Assembly: GCF_900290195.1 (NCBI RefSeq)
Contig: NZ_OLMF01000004.1
Span: forward strand, 1,832,943 to 1,896,942
Length of the DNA stretch: 64,000 nucleotides
Reading direction: 5' to 3'
DNA from: Anaerococcus marasmi
GTDB lineage: Bacteria > Bacillota > Clostridia > Tissierellales > Peptoniphilaceae
Shown: piece by piece, positions 17,265 to 26,139 of the stretch
Layout of the letters: every line of letters starts with the position of its first letter
How positions within the stretch are numbered: position 1 is the first letter of the stretch
Translations under genes and position numbers: made by a program
The notes under the pieces: generated by a model
The model's database searches: none
What the model was told of the DNA's origin: nothing
Seen by the model: only the letters and a program-made list of their open reading frames with translations

Positions 17265-18028
17265 ACTATGTAGGAATCGATATAGGATCAACTGCGAGCA
17301 AGGTATCTGTAATAGGAGATAGGAAGATGAACTTCGTAACCCCTACTGGCTGGTCATCTAAAGAAGTCGCAAATGATATCAAAAACAGGCTTCTCGAAAA
17401 AGGAGTCGACGTAGATAGCGATAAGACCAGGGTGACAGCGACAGGATATGGTAGGATAAGCGTCGATTTCGCTGACTTTGTAATAACAGAAATCACCTGC
17501 CACGCAAGAGGAGCGAGGGCCCTATCTGGCCTTGATGATCTTTCAGTCATAGATGTAGGAGGCCAGGATACCAAGGCTATCCTCATAGAAGATAAACTAG
17601 TATCTGAATTTCAAATGAATGATAAGTGCTCAGCGGGTACGGGCAAATTTATCGAAGTCATGGCCAATAAGCTCGGCCTAACAATTAATGAACTCTTTGA
17701 CCTAGCCCAGAAAGGAGAGGCCATCTCCATATCGTCAATGTGTACGGTCTTTGCAGAAACAGAAATCACCTCCTATGTGGGAGAAGGAAGAAAGAAAGAG
17801 GACATAGCGGCAGGAATCGTAAACTCAGTCGCTCAGAAAGTAAGCCAGATGTATAACAAGATTGGAGATAGTGACAAAGTAATCCTTACAGGCGGCTTAA
17901 GCAATGTATCTTACTTTGCCGAAATCTTATCCAAAACAATCGGATGCCAAGTTATAAATCTAAAGAACGGACAATTTGCAGGCTCAATCGGAGGAGCCTA
18001 TCTATCGAAGGAGAAGAAAAAAAGATGA
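17261..18028 (+). CDS. yjiL: YjiL-like ATPase activator (BcrA/HgdC family)
   Basis: A 255-residue ASKHA-fold ATPase, the length of E. coli YjiL. Phosphate-binding motifs are GIDIGSTASKVSV at residue 4 and VIDVGGQDTKAI in the middle. The bridging [4Fe-4S] ligands are in KCSAGTGKF and SSMCTVFAETE. Family members hydrolyse ATP to push low-potential electrons into 2-hydroxyacyl-CoA dehydratases or double-cubane proteins. It overlaps its partner gene at ATGA (18025-18028), so the two are made together. Confidence 0.9.
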   Translation: MNYVGIDIGSTASKVSVIGDRKMNFVTPTGWSSKEVANDIKNRLLEKGVDVDSDKTRVTATGYGRISVDFADFVITEITCHARGARALSGLDDLSVIDVGGQDTKAILIEDKLVSEFQMNDKCSAGTGKFIEVMANKLGLTINELFDLAQKGEAISISSMCTVFAETEITSYVGEGRKKEDIAAGIVNSVAQKVSQMYNKIGDSDKVILTGGLSNVSYFAEILSKTIGCQVINLKNGQFAGSIGGAYLSKEKKKR

Positions 18029-19176
18029 CAGATCTAATTAAAGACTTACCAGAAATATTTGAAGAGTTCGCCGATGCAAGGAAAAATGCCTTCCTAAGTG
18101 TAAAGGACCTAAAGGATAAAAACATTCCCCTAGTAGGAGCCTATTGTACATATTTTCCTGAAGAAGTAGCCTGGGCTGCGGGAGCAAGCACGGTTGGCCT
18201 ATGCTCAACAAGCGATGAAACCATGGCGGAAGCAGAAAAGGACCTCCCAGCCAATCTCTGTCCCCTTATCAAATCATCCTACGGCTTTGCCAAAACCGAC
18301 AAATGCCCATTTTTCTATTTCTCAGATGTCATAGTAGGAGAGACAACCTGCGATGGGAAGAAGAAAATGTACGAATTGATGGATGAAATAAAGCCTGTCT
18401 ACATGATGAACCTACCAAATAGGCAAGACGAAAAGGCCAAAAGATACTGGGCGGGAGAAGTAGAAGAATTCAAAGAATATATGGAAGAAAAATTTGAAAC
18501 AGAAATTACAGAAGAAAAGTTAAGAAAAGCAGTAAAGCTTGGAAATGACATAAGAGATGCCCAAAAAAACATAGCCCAAACTATGAAACTTGACCCAACA
18601 CCAATGTCAGGCCTTGACCTCTTTCATGTAACTTATGGTAGCCAATTTAATATGGACAAGGAGAAGATTCCAGGAGAGATCAACGCCCTTGCCAAAAGAA
18701 TAATCGACGAATACGATCCAGATGAGAGAGAGAAAAAGCCAAGGATAGTAGTAACAGGCTGCCCTATGGGAGGAGCTACAGAAAAGGTAATTAAGGCTAT
18801 AGAAGATAACGGCGGCGTTATAGTAAGTTTTGAAAACTGCTCCGGTGAGAAAAACTTCGATAGAAATGTAGATCTCGACCAAGAGGACATAGTAAAGGCC
18901 CTAGCAGATAGATATATAGACATAGGTTGCTCTGTAATGAGCCCAGATACCAATAGATTTGAGCTTCTAGGAAGACTAATCGACGAATACCAGGCAGACG
19001 GAGTAGTAGAAATGGATCTTGTAGCCTGCCATACCTACAATGTAGAAAGAGAAAAAATCAAAAGATTCGTCCAAGAAGAGAAAAAAATCCCATACACCTA
19101 CGTAGAAACCGACTTCGGCCAAGCAGACATAGGCCAACTAAACACAAGAATGGCCGCCTTTATTGAGATGCTTTAG
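18025..19176 (+). CDS. yjiM: YjiM-like double-cubane cluster protein (HgdB family)
   Basis: A 383-residue protein, exactly the length of E. coli YjiM. It belongs to the HgdB/BcrC-like fold. Cysteines stand in VGAYCTYFPEE, VGLCSTS, NLCPLIKSSYG, KCPFFYF, ETTCDGKKKMYE, VTGCPMGG and IGCSVMSP, enough for a double-cubane [8Fe-9S]-type cluster. Single-subunit homologues with a dedicated ATPase are called double-cubane cluster proteins and reduce small molecules at very low potential. The ATG overlaps the activator stop; a longer upstream frame has no ribosome site. The substrate is unknown, and the desulfurase/DUF3343 context is distinctive. Confidence 0.87.
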   Translation: MTDLIKDLPEIFEEFADARKNAFLSVKDLKDKNIPLVGAYCTYFPEEVAWAAGASTVGLCSTSDETMAEAEKDLPANLCPLIKSSYGFAKTDKCPFFYFSDVIVGETTCDGKKKMYELMDEIKPVYMMNLPNRQDEKAKRYWAGEVEEFKEYMEEKFETEITEEKLRKAVKLGNDIRDAQKNIAQTMKLDPTPMSGLDLFHVTYGSQFNMDKEKIPGEINALAKRIIDEYDPDEREKKPRIVVTGCPMGGATEKVIKAIEDNGGVIVSFENCSGEKNFDRNVDLDQEDIVKALADRYIDIGCSVMSPDTNRFELLGRLIDEYQADGVVEMDLVACHTYNVEREKIKRFVQEEKKIPYTYVETDFGQADIGQLNTRMAAFIEML

Positions 19177-19190
19177 GGGATATTTTTTGA

Positions 19191-19238
19191 TTGACTATTA
19201 CCTTAAAGATAATATAATGATATTACCTTAAAGGTAAT
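19191..19238 (+). promoter_or_regulatory. Toxin-antitoxin promoter with two operator copies
   Basis: TTGACT (19191-19196) and TATAAT (19213-19218) are separated by 16 bp. Between them lies ATTACCTTAAAGATAAT (19197-19213). Just after the -10 comes ATTACCTTAAAGGTAAT (19222-19238), a perfect inverted repeat around a central A. The two copies are 25 bp apart, centre to centre. This is the layout expected for autorepression by the HigA-type antitoxin. Confidence 0.8.
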
Positions 19239-19258
19239 TTGGTTTCGGAGTTTAAGAT

Positions 19259-19588
19259 TTGATAATAAATTATTCTAATAGAAAACTGATGAAAGAATGC
19301 ACTAATATTAAGATAGCGAGAAAGCATTATGGTGAGAAAATAGCTTTAAGACTTCTTAAGGCAATAAATTTTATAGAATCTTCATCTAATTTGAAAGCGT
19401 TGATTAACAACAGAATTTATAATTTTCATAAACTCTCAGGTGATAGAAAAAATCAGTATGCTATAGATATAGGTAGTAGGAGAGATGGCTACCGACTAAT
19501 ACTTGAGTTTGATCAAGATGATGTATTTGTAAAAGCTGTTGAGATTGACGAACTTACAATTAAAGAAATGGGGAATCATTATGAGTAA
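19259..19588 (+). CDS. HigB/RelE-type toxin
   Basis: A 109-residue basic protein of the HigB (plasmid killer) fold, a ribosome-dependent mRNA interferase. Recognisable parts are ARKHYGEKIALRLL, NFHKLSGDRKNQYAIDIG and DGYRLILEF. Translation appears to start at TTG 19259, eight bases after GGAG; no ATG lies near the N-terminus. It overlaps the antitoxin gene by 8 bp, toxin first, as in other HigBA loci. It lies 82 bp after yjiM with its own promoter. Activity is inferred from family only. Confidence 0.82.
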   Translation: MIINYSNRKLMKECTNIKIARKHYGEKIALRLLKAINFIESSSNLKALINNRIYNFHKLSGDRKNQYAIDIGSRRDGYRLILEFDQDDVFVKAVEIDELTIKEMGNHYE

Positions 19589-20666
19589 CTTTACAGAATA
19601 TAAAAATTTAATAGCTTTTCATCCGGGATCTTATGTAGAAGATATAGTTGCTGATTTGAATATAAGTCAAAAAGAATTCGCTAGTCGTCTTGGTGTCTCT
19701 GCAAAAACTATTAGTACTTTGATAAATGCTGAATCTAATTTATCTACTGATTTAGCCTTGAAATTGGAGAAGCTAACAGGAATAGATTATCAAACTTGGA
19801 TAAATCTTCAAAACAACTACGACAAAAAAAAGTTAGAAATTGAAAACGAAAAAATAAAAGATGAAGATATAGTTCTTGATAAGATTGATTTTAAATATTT
19901 TAAGAAAAATGGATTAGTAGAAGATAGGAAGTATAAAAGATCTGAGAAAAAAGACAGCTTATACTCTACCTTATACATTAGTAGTTTGACTTATCTATCA
20001 GCTTTCAATCCATTAGTAAGCTATAGAAATAACGATATTGATAATTTGAAGTCGGTTGTAAACTCTAACATAATGCTTTGTCTTGCTGAAAACATTGCTA
20101 GAAATATGTCGCAAAAAAAGCTTGATATAAGTAAGTTAAATGATTACTTGACTGAAATAAAGGCTATGAATTTAGAAAACTATGAAGACTTTATGCCAAG
20201 ACTTAAACAATTACTCATGGAATGTGGAATTGTGCTTGTTACTTTGCCGCACTTATCAGGATCAGGACTTAATGGAGCATGCAAGATATTTAAAAATGGT
20301 TCCGTGTTGCTTTTAATGACTGATAAAAATAAGAGGGCCGATATATTTTGGTTCTCATTAATGCATGAGTTAGGTCATATAATTAATAAAGACTTTTATA
20401 CAGATCTTTATGATATAGAAACCTATAAGAAAAAAGAAAAAATAGCAGATAAGTTTTCTGAAGAATTCTTCTTAAGTGAAAGCGAGTATGAGGAGTTTAA
20501 AATTGCGGGAGATTACTCCTATGGATCTTTAGTCGAATTTGCGAAAAGAAAGTCAATAATGCCAAGTATTTTAATTGGTAGGTTAAAAAATGATAAGCTG
20601 ATAGAACAAAATAAATTAAATGACTTAAACAAATATTATAAATTTTCAATTGATATAAACAAATAA
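19581..20666 (+). CDS. HigA-type antitoxin fused to an ImmA/IrrE-like metallopeptidase
   Basis: A 361-residue protein with an N-terminal XRE helix-turn-helix (about residues 22-70, QKEFASRLGVSAKTISTLIN) typical of HigA. The C-terminal half is a zinc peptidase domain with HELGH at residues 262-266 in FWFSLMHELGHIINKD. The ATG at 19581 lies inside the toxin's end. The HTH should bind the twin operators at 19197-19238. The peptidase could cleave the antitoxin or another repressor on a signal; that is inference from ImmA/IrrE biology. Confidence 0.85.
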   Translation: MSNFTEYKNLIAFHPGSYVEDIVADLNISQKEFASRLGVSAKTISTLINAESNLSTDLALKLEKLTGIDYQTWINLQNNYDKKKLEIENEKIKDEDIVLDKIDFKYFKKNGLVEDRKYKRSEKKDSLYSTLYISSLTYLSAFNPLVSYRNNDIDNLKSVVNSNIMLCLAENIARNMSQKKLDISKLNDYLTEIKAMNLENYEDFMPRLKQLLMECGIVLVTLPHLSGSGLNGACKIFKNGSVLLLMTDKNKRADIFWFSLMHELGHIINKDFYTDLYDIETYKKKEKIADKFSEEFFLSESEYEEFKIAGDYSYGSLVEFAKRKSIMPSILIGRLKNDKLIEQNKLNDLNKYYKFSIDINK

Positions 20667-20681
20667 ATATATTAAACATTT

Positions 20682-20714
20682 AAGCCTCACTAACTAGTAC
20701 CTAGTGAGGCTTTT
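20682..20714 (+). terminator. Terminator after the toxin-antitoxin pair
   Basis: GCCTCACTA (20684-20692) and TAGTGAGGC (20702-20710) form a perfect 9-bp stem, followed by TTTT. Confidence 0.85.
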
Positions 20715-20797
20715 GAGCTTTTATGGAACAAATATTTAAATGTACTTACTAAGTAAATCATTGATGTAAAATAAAGTTAAATGCGAAGGAGGTAGAC

Positions 20798-20956
20798 GTG
20801 GAAAATAATACTAAGAAACTTTCTTACTGGCTTTCTTTAGGAGCCTTGTTTGGGATGATTTTTGGAGGACTTTTTGATAAACTTGCTCTAGGAATTTGCC
20901 TGGGGTCTGTTTTTGGAATTTTGTTGGGCTTATCTAATAGCAAAGGGGGAAAATAA
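20798..20956 (+). CDS. Small glycine-zipper membrane protein, 52 residues
   Basis: GTG at 20798 follows AAGGAGG with good spacing. The peptide has two hydrophobic segments rich in spaced glycines (GALFGMIFGGLF and LGICLGSVFGILLGL) with a charged KLSYW start and a GGK end. It resembles small Gly-zipper membrane proteins but matches no family I can name. It lies 57 bp upstream of cdaA on the same strand and may share its transcript. Confidence 0.6.
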   Translation: MENNTKKLSYWLSLGALFGMIFGGLFDKLALGICLGSVFGILLGLSNSKGGK

Positions 20957-20961
20957 TTTAT

Positions 20962-21012
20962 CTTCCTCCTACCAATAAGCCTGTTAAATAGTACATTAAT
21001 AGAAGGAGGAAG
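20962..21012 (+). promoter_or_regulatory. Hairpin that would mask the cdaA ribosome binding site
   Basis: CTTCCTCCT (20962-20970) is the exact complement of AGGAGGAAG (21004-21012), the Shine-Dalgarno of cdaA. The loop is 33 nt. Folding would close the ribosome site, so cdaA translation may depend on translation of the upstream small gene or on a ligand or factor. Confidence 0.5.
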
Positions 21013-21013
21013 T

Positions 21014-21850
21014 ATGAATTTTTTGGAAAATATTATTACGTCTTTGATGTTGATTAGGGTGACGGATATTATTGATATTGCAATTGTTGCCTTTGTTATT
21101 TATAAACTTTTCTCACTTCTAAGAAACACCAGGGCCGAACAGGTGCTTAAGGGGCTAATTTTTGTTTTGTTTTTCGCATCTATTGCGGATATGTTAAATC
21201 TTAATACAGTCTCTTGGGTGATGAATCAATTCTTGACAGTTGCTTTAGTCTTTATCATAGTTGTCTTTCAGCCAGAGCTTAGGAGTGCTCTTGAAAGGCT
21301 CGGTAGAGGTAGGAGTTTGTTTTCTAGTGAGAAGATCCAGAGGGATGAGAGAAGTATAGATGAGCTAGTTTCTGCTATGAGCTCTCTTTCTAGACAAAAG
21401 ATCGGAGCCCTCGTGGTTTTGGAAAGGGAGGTTGGTCTGTCTGATATTATAGAAAGTGGGACCAAGCTTGATAGTGATATCTCTTCAGAGCTTCTTATCA
21501 ATATCTTTATTCCCAACACTCCTCTTCACGATGGAGCTGTGATTATTAGGAAAAACACCATTGCTGCTGCAGCATGTTATTTGCCTTTGTCTTCTTCAAA
21601 TACTATAGCCAAGGAGCTTGGTACAAGGCATAGGGCTGCTATTGGAATTTCTGAAAAGAGCGATTGTCTTGTGGTAATTGTATCAGAAGAGACGGGAAGT
21701 ATTTCTGTGGCAGAAAATGGCAAGATCAATAGGTATTTTGATGAAGAAAGTCTAAGGATAAGGCTAAAAAATGAGCTTGTAAATACTGATAGTGCAAGCG
21801 AGGTATTGAAGAAAGAGAAGAAGGGAGAGGGAAATGAAAAAGAAAAATGA
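21014..21850 (+). CDS. cdaA: Diadenylate cyclase CdaA
   Basis: A 278-residue membrane enzyme that makes c-di-AMP from two ATP. Three hydrophobic segments fill residues 1-80; the DAC domain follows, with the catalytic DGA motif in LHDGAVIIRKNTIAAA and the RHR motif in GTRHRAAIGISE. It is followed by cdaR, overlapping by 17 bp, as in most Firmicutes. The usual third gene, glmM, is replaced here by cca. The ribosome site is strong but can be masked by an upstream complementary stretch. Confidence 0.95.
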   Translation: MNFLENIITSLMLIRVTDIIDIAIVAFVIYKLFSLLRNTRAEQVLKGLIFVLFFASIADMLNLNTVSWVMNQFLTVALVFIIVVFQPELRSALERLGRGRSLFSSEKIQRDERSIDELVSAMSSLSRQKIGALVVLEREVGLSDIIESGTKLDSDISSELLINIFIPNTPLHDGAVIIRKNTIAAAACYLPLSSSNTIAKELGTRHRAAIGISEKSDCLVVIVSEETGSISVAENGKINRYFDEESLRIRLKNELVNTDSASEVLKKEKKGEGNEKEK

Positions 21851-22769
21851 TGTGCAATTGATAGTCCTATCTGTTATCCTTGCTATTGTCATGTGGGCCT
21901 TTGTAGTTACTTCGACCAACCCTTCTGTGAATAGAACTTTTAGAAATGTACCTATCCTCGTCCAAAACAAGGACGCCCTAGAAGCTAGAGGCTATACGAT
22001 TATTGGCCTCGATGAGACAAGTAATGTCAATATCAGAGTTGAAGGCACTAGGGATAGGATTGTTGGAACTAAGCAAAACGACATCCAAGCAAGTATTGAT
22101 GTCAAAGATGTGAAGGAAGGTATCCAATCCGTTGGGGTCAAGGTAGATACACCAAGCGGGGTTGGGATTTCCATGGTAGATCCTCCTTCAATAAATATCA
22201 ATGTTCAAAAAAAGGTGGAAAAGGCCCTACCTATCAATATTGTGATAAAGGATAGCCTCAAGGACGGAAGATCTGTGGAAATTAACGAACAATCAATTAA
22301 GGAAGTTACAGTAAAGGGACCTGTATCTGCTATCAATCAAATCGATAGGGTTGAGGTAAATATCGACGAAGAAAGCTATCTAGATGGCAAAATCCACAAT
22401 CTCGATATTCATATTTTGGATAAGGATGGTAAGGAAGTCACTGGCATCGAGAAGTCTAACGATGATATAAATATTTCCTTTAGGGCAGAGGAGACTAAAA
22501 GAGTTCCCATAAAAATGAGTTATTATGGTGAGCCAGCTTCTGGCTTCGAGATTAAAAATATAAGTCTATCTCAGAAGGAATGTGTCATAAAGGGAGATAG
22601 CGAGTCTCTTAAGTCAGTCGATCAAATCGAAACTTATCCAGTAAATGTAACTGAGATTAAATCTGAGAAAGACGGTGAAATTAAGCTTAATATTCCAGAT
22701 GGGGTAAGTCTCTATGATGGGAAGGATCCTGTATCCTACAAGATAGAAGTAGATAAAAAAGAGAAGTGA
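21834..22769 (+). CDS. cdaR: CdaR, YbbR-domain regulator of CdaA
   Basis: A 311-residue protein with an N-terminal membrane anchor (LIVLSVILAIVMWAFVV) and three or more YbbR repeats on the outside. These are marked by recurring V-x-V-E/K-G patterns (IRVEGTRDRIVG, VTVKGPVSAINQ, CVIKGDSESLKS). CdaR binds CdaA and tunes c-di-AMP synthesis. It overlaps cdaA by 17 bp. The call is firm from domain repeats and neighbour. Confidence 0.92.
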   Translation: MKKKNDVQLIVLSVILAIVMWAFVVTSTNPSVNRTFRNVPILVQNKDALEARGYTIIGLDETSNVNIRVEGTRDRIVGTKQNDIQASIDVKDVKEGIQSVGVKVDTPSGVGISMVDPPSININVQKKVEKALPINIVIKDSLKDGRSVEINEQSIKEVTVKGPVSAINQIDRVEVNIDEESYLDGKIHNLDIHILDKDGKEVTGIEKSNDDINISFRAEETKRVPIKMSYYGEPASGFEIKNISLSQKECVIKGDSESLKSVDQIETYPVNVTEIKSEKDGEIKLNIPDGVSLYDGKDPVSYKIEVDKKEK

Positions 22770-24121
22770 TGAGACTTAATACAAAGATAAATTACGAAAA
22801 TATAATAGATAGATTGAATGAGGCTGGCTTTAAATCTTTTCCTGTGGGAGGAGCTGTTAGAGACAGCCTTCTTTCTAGGGAAGTTTCTGACATAGATATC
22901 ACAACTGATGCAAGGCCAGGAGAGATCGAGGAAGTCTTTAGGGACTTTAAGCTAATCGATATAGGAAAGAGATTTGGAACTATCAAGGTCATAGTAAAAG
23001 GTGAAGCATTTGAGATTACGACTTTTAGGAAGGAAAGTGCCTACAGGGACGGGAGACACCCTACAGAAGTTAGCTTTTCTGATAATTTGATAGATGATTT
23101 AGAAAGAAGAGACTTTACAATAAATGCTATAGCCTTTGATAAGGGAGAGATTATAGATCCCTTTGGGGGTCGTGAGGACCTTTCAAGAAAGGTCATAAGG
23201 GCTGTAGGAAATCCTAGAGAAAGAATTGATGAAGATCTCTTAAGATGCCTTAGGGCGGTACGCTTTGCCAATCGCTTGGGCTTTACTATAGAAGAATCCT
23301 TGAAGGAAGCTATTAGAGAAAATGCAGGAAAAATCAATTTACTATCAAAGGAGAGGATAGCCAGTGAATTAAGTGAAATCCTTACTTCAGCTACTCCTTC
23401 CAGGGGTATAAGGCTTATGGATGAAGTAGGTCTCTTAGCTGAAATTTTCCCTGAAGTAAAAAGAACAATAGGCTTTGACCAACATTCAAGTTATCACGCA
23501 GATGATGTCTACGATCATAGCCTTAAGGTTCTTGATAGAAGCTATCCAGATCTTACAATAAGGTTTGCAGCCCTCTATCATGATGTAGGCAAGGTCGATA
23601 CATTTTTCTTAGATGAAAGAGGAGAGGGGAGATTCTTCGGCCATCAAAATCTTTCTGAGGAGATGTTAAGGAAAAGGCTTAAGGAGCTAAAGTTTTCCAA
23701 TAAATTCATAAGTGATGCGACAAGCCTTGTCAAAAGACATATGGACTGTTCAAATACTTACACGAAAAAGTCCATCAGAAAGCTTCTAAGAAGAATAGGT
23801 GAAGAAAATCTTAGACGCTTATTCGACCTACAAAGGGCGGATATCCTTTCAACCAAGCATCCTGATCCCAGTAATATAGACCTTGGAGAAAAGCTCCTTG
23901 CTGAGGTCTTGGCAGATGATATACCGAAGAAAAGATCAGATCTTGCCATTGATGGCAATGATCTAATAAGGATGGGCTATCCTCAAGGAAAGATTATAGG
24001 AGATCTTCTAAGAATAATAGAAGAAGAAATACTAGAAGAAAATTTAAAAAATAATAAAAAAGCAATCGAAGACTTTTTGACTAGAATGGGTGAAAACCTT
24101 GATAGCTTGACAAAGAAGTAG
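22769..24121 (+). CDS. cca: CCA-adding tRNA nucleotidyltransferase with HD domain
   Basis: About 450 residues of the class II poly(A) polymerase/CCA family. The head domain has VGGAVRDSLL and the metal-binding DIDITTDA; RRDFTINAIAF and a RxxRF-type segment (RCLRAVRFANRLGF) follow. An HD phosphohydrolase domain (ALYHDVGKVDTFF) sits in the C-terminal half. It repairs tRNA 3' ends. ATG 22769 touches the cdaR stop; GTG 22766 is an alternative. It is co-directional with tig. Confidence 0.93.
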   Translation: MRLNTKINYENIIDRLNEAGFKSFPVGGAVRDSLLSREVSDIDITTDARPGEIEEVFRDFKLIDIGKRFGTIKVIVKGEAFEITTFRKESAYRDGRHPTEVSFSDNLIDDLERRDFTINAIAFDKGEIIDPFGGREDLSRKVIRAVGNPRERIDEDLLRCLRAVRFANRLGFTIEESLKEAIRENAGKINLLSKERIASELSEILTSATPSRGIRLMDEVGLLAEIFPEVKRTIGFDQHSSYHADDVYDHSLKVLDRSYPDLTIRFAALYHDVGKVDTFFLDERGEGRFFGHQNLSEEMLRKRLKELKFSNKFISDATSLVKRHMDCSNTYTKKSIRKLLRRIGEENLRRLFDLQRADILSTKHPDPSNIDLGEKLLAEVLADDIPKKRSDLAIDGNDLIRMGYPQGKIIGDLLRIIEEEILEENLKNNKKAIEDFLTRMGENLDSLTKK

Positions 24122-24159
24122 TATATTATTTCAATGAGTAAGAACACCAGGAGGAAAAA

Positions 24160-25515
24160 ATGACAGAATTAAAATCACACGAAAATAACATAGCAAAATT
24201 CGAATTCAACGTGCCTTATGATGAGTTCAAAAAGGCAACTGACACTGTATATAAAAGAAACAAATCTAGATATAGGGTAGATGGCTTCAGACCTGGTCAC
24301 GTTTCTAGAAAAGTACTTGAAAAAATGTACGGACCAGAAATCTTCTACGATGAAGCAATCCAAATAGTTTTCCCTAAACCATATGAAGAAGCTGTAGAAG
24401 AACTTGATCTTGAAGTAATCGACCAACCATCTGTAGACCTTGATGATATCGAAAAAGGAAAAGATATCACATTCAAGGTTGAAGTTGAAACAAAACCACA
24501 CCCAGAACTAGGAGACTATTCAGAATTAATCGTTGAAGAGGTATCTAGTGAAGTAACAGATGAAGATGTTGAAGCAGAACTTAAAAAACAACAAGATGAA
24601 AATGCAAGACTTGTTCCAGTTGAAGACGATGAAGCAAAAGAAGGCGATACAGTAAATATCGACTTTGATGGTTTCCTTGATGGAGAAAGATTCGAAGGCG
24701 GTAAGGCAGAAAATTACGACCTAGTTCTTGGATCAAATACCTTTATCGAAGGTTTTGAAGGACAAGTAGCAGGCCACAAAGTTGGAGATAAGTTCGATGT
24801 TAATGTAACCTTCCCAGAAGATTACCAAGCTAAAGAATTCCAAGGAAAAGATGCAAAGTTCGAAGTTGAAATCAACTCAATTACCAGAAAAGAACTTCCA
24901 GAACTAGACGATGAGTTCGCAAAAGACATCTCAGAATTTGATACGCTTGATGAATTAAAAAACAGCCTAAGAGAAAAACTTGCTGAAGATAAGAAAGATT
25001 ACGCTAAAAACCTAATCCAAAACCAAGCTATCGAAGCTCTAGTAAACAAGTCTGAAGTAAGCGCACCAAGACCAATGGTTGATGCTGAAATCGACTACGA
25101 ACTACAAAACCTAGACCAAAGACTTCAACAAATGGGTATGACCCTAGCTCAATATATCGAGATGACAAAGATGGATATCAACGAAATCCGCGACCAATAC
25201 AGAGCTCAAGCAGAAGCTAGAGTTAAGGCAAATCTCGTTATAGATGAAGTTGCTCTTAAAGAAGGCATTGAAATTACAGAAGAAGAAAAAGAAAACGAAA
25301 TCAAAGAAGCAGCAGAAAATTATGGAGTAGATGATCTTGAGAAATTCAAAGAGCTTTTCGCTAAAAACATCTCTGATAAGACTCTAGAAGAAAATATCAT
25401 GAGAAGAAAAGCAGTTGAACTTCTTACAGAAAATGCTAAAGCTCTTCCTCACGAAGAATACCACAAGGCAGTTGGTGAAGCAAACCACGACCACGAGGAA
25501 GGCGAAGATAAATAA
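24160..25515 (+). CDS. tig: Trigger factor, ribosome-associated prolyl isomerase/chaperone
   Basis: A 451-residue three-domain chaperone. The ribosome-binding loop near residue 45 reads GFRPGHVSRKVLEKMYG; the usual motif is GFRxGxxP, so the loop is slightly altered. The FKBP domain covers about 155-245 (EGDTVNIDFDGFLDGERFEGG), and the remainder is the helical arm domain with a His/Glu-rich tail. Codon use is strongly biased, in line with high expression. It is followed by clpP and clpX, the common Firmicute order. Confidence 0.95.
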   Translation: MTELKSHENNIAKFEFNVPYDEFKKATDTVYKRNKSRYRVDGFRPGHVSRKVLEKMYGPEIFYDEAIQIVFPKPYEEAVEELDLEVIDQPSVDLDDIEKGKDITFKVEVETKPHPELGDYSELIVEEVSSEVTDEDVEAELKKQQDENARLVPVEDDEAKEGDTVNIDFDGFLDGERFEGGKAENYDLVLGSNTFIEGFEGQVAGHKVGDKFDVNVTFPEDYQAKEFQGKDAKFEVEINSITRKELPELDDEFAKDISEFDTLDELKNSLREKLAEDKKDYAKNLIQNQAIEALVNKSEVSAPRPMVDAEIDYELQNLDQRLQQMGMTLAQYIEMTKMDINEIRDQYRAQAEARVKANLVIDEVALKEGIEITEEEKENEIKEAAENYGVDDLEKFKELFAKNISDKTLEENIMRRKAVELLTENAKALPHEEYHKAVGEANHDHEEGEDK

Positions 25516-25539
25516 GCTCCATTTAGATAAGGAGATAAA

Positions 25540-26133
25540 ATGATTTCTAAAAATTATTTAGTACCAACAGTTGTAGAACAAACAAATAGAGGCGAGAGAG
25601 CCTATGATATATATTCAAGACTTCTAAAAGATAGGATAATCTTCCTATCAGGTGAAGTTCGTGATGAAATTTCAGATATAATCATAGCCCAATTGCTCTT
25701 CTTAGAAAGCGAAGACCCTGACAAGGACATCCAATTTTACATCAACTCTCCTGGTGGAGTTGTAACAAGTGGACTTGCCATATACGATACAATGAACTAC
25801 ATCAAACCAGATGTATCCACAATTTGTATAGGACAAGCTGCGTCAATGGCGGCAGTCCTTTTATCATCAGGAGCTAAGGGAAAGAGATACTCCCTTCCTA
25901 GCTCAAATATCATGATTCATCAACCTTCTGGTGGGGCCCAAGGTCAAGCTAGCGATATTGTGATACAAGCTGAGCAAATAATTAAGATAAAAGAAAGACT
26001 AAACAAAATCCTTTCTGATAATACAGGACAAAGTCTAAAGAAGATAGAAAAAGATACCGATAGGGACTTTGCTATGACAGCAGCTGAAGCGAAAGAGTAC
26101 GGTCTTATCGATAAAGTAATTGAAAGTAAGTAG
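25540..26133 (+). CDS. clpP: ATP-dependent Clp protease proteolytic subunit
   Basis: A 197-residue serine protease subunit that forms the tetradecameric chamber with ClpX. The catalytic triad is visible: Ser102 in [11 protein letters not shown], His127 in [12 protein letters not shown], and an Asp in DTDRDFAM. It lies 24 bp after tig and 6 bp before clpX in a protein quality-control run that also includes lon. Confidence 0.96.
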   Translation: MISKNYLVPTVVEQTNRGERAYDIYSRLLKDRIIFLSGEVRDEISDIIIAQLLFLESEDPDKDIQFYINSPGGVVTSGLAIYDTMNYIKPDVSTICIGQAASMAAVLLSSGAKGKRYSLPSSNIMIHQPSGGAQGQASDIVIQAEQIIKIKERLNKILSDNTGQSLKKIEKDTDRDFAMTAAEAKEYGLIDKVIESK

Positions 26134-26139
26134 GAATAA

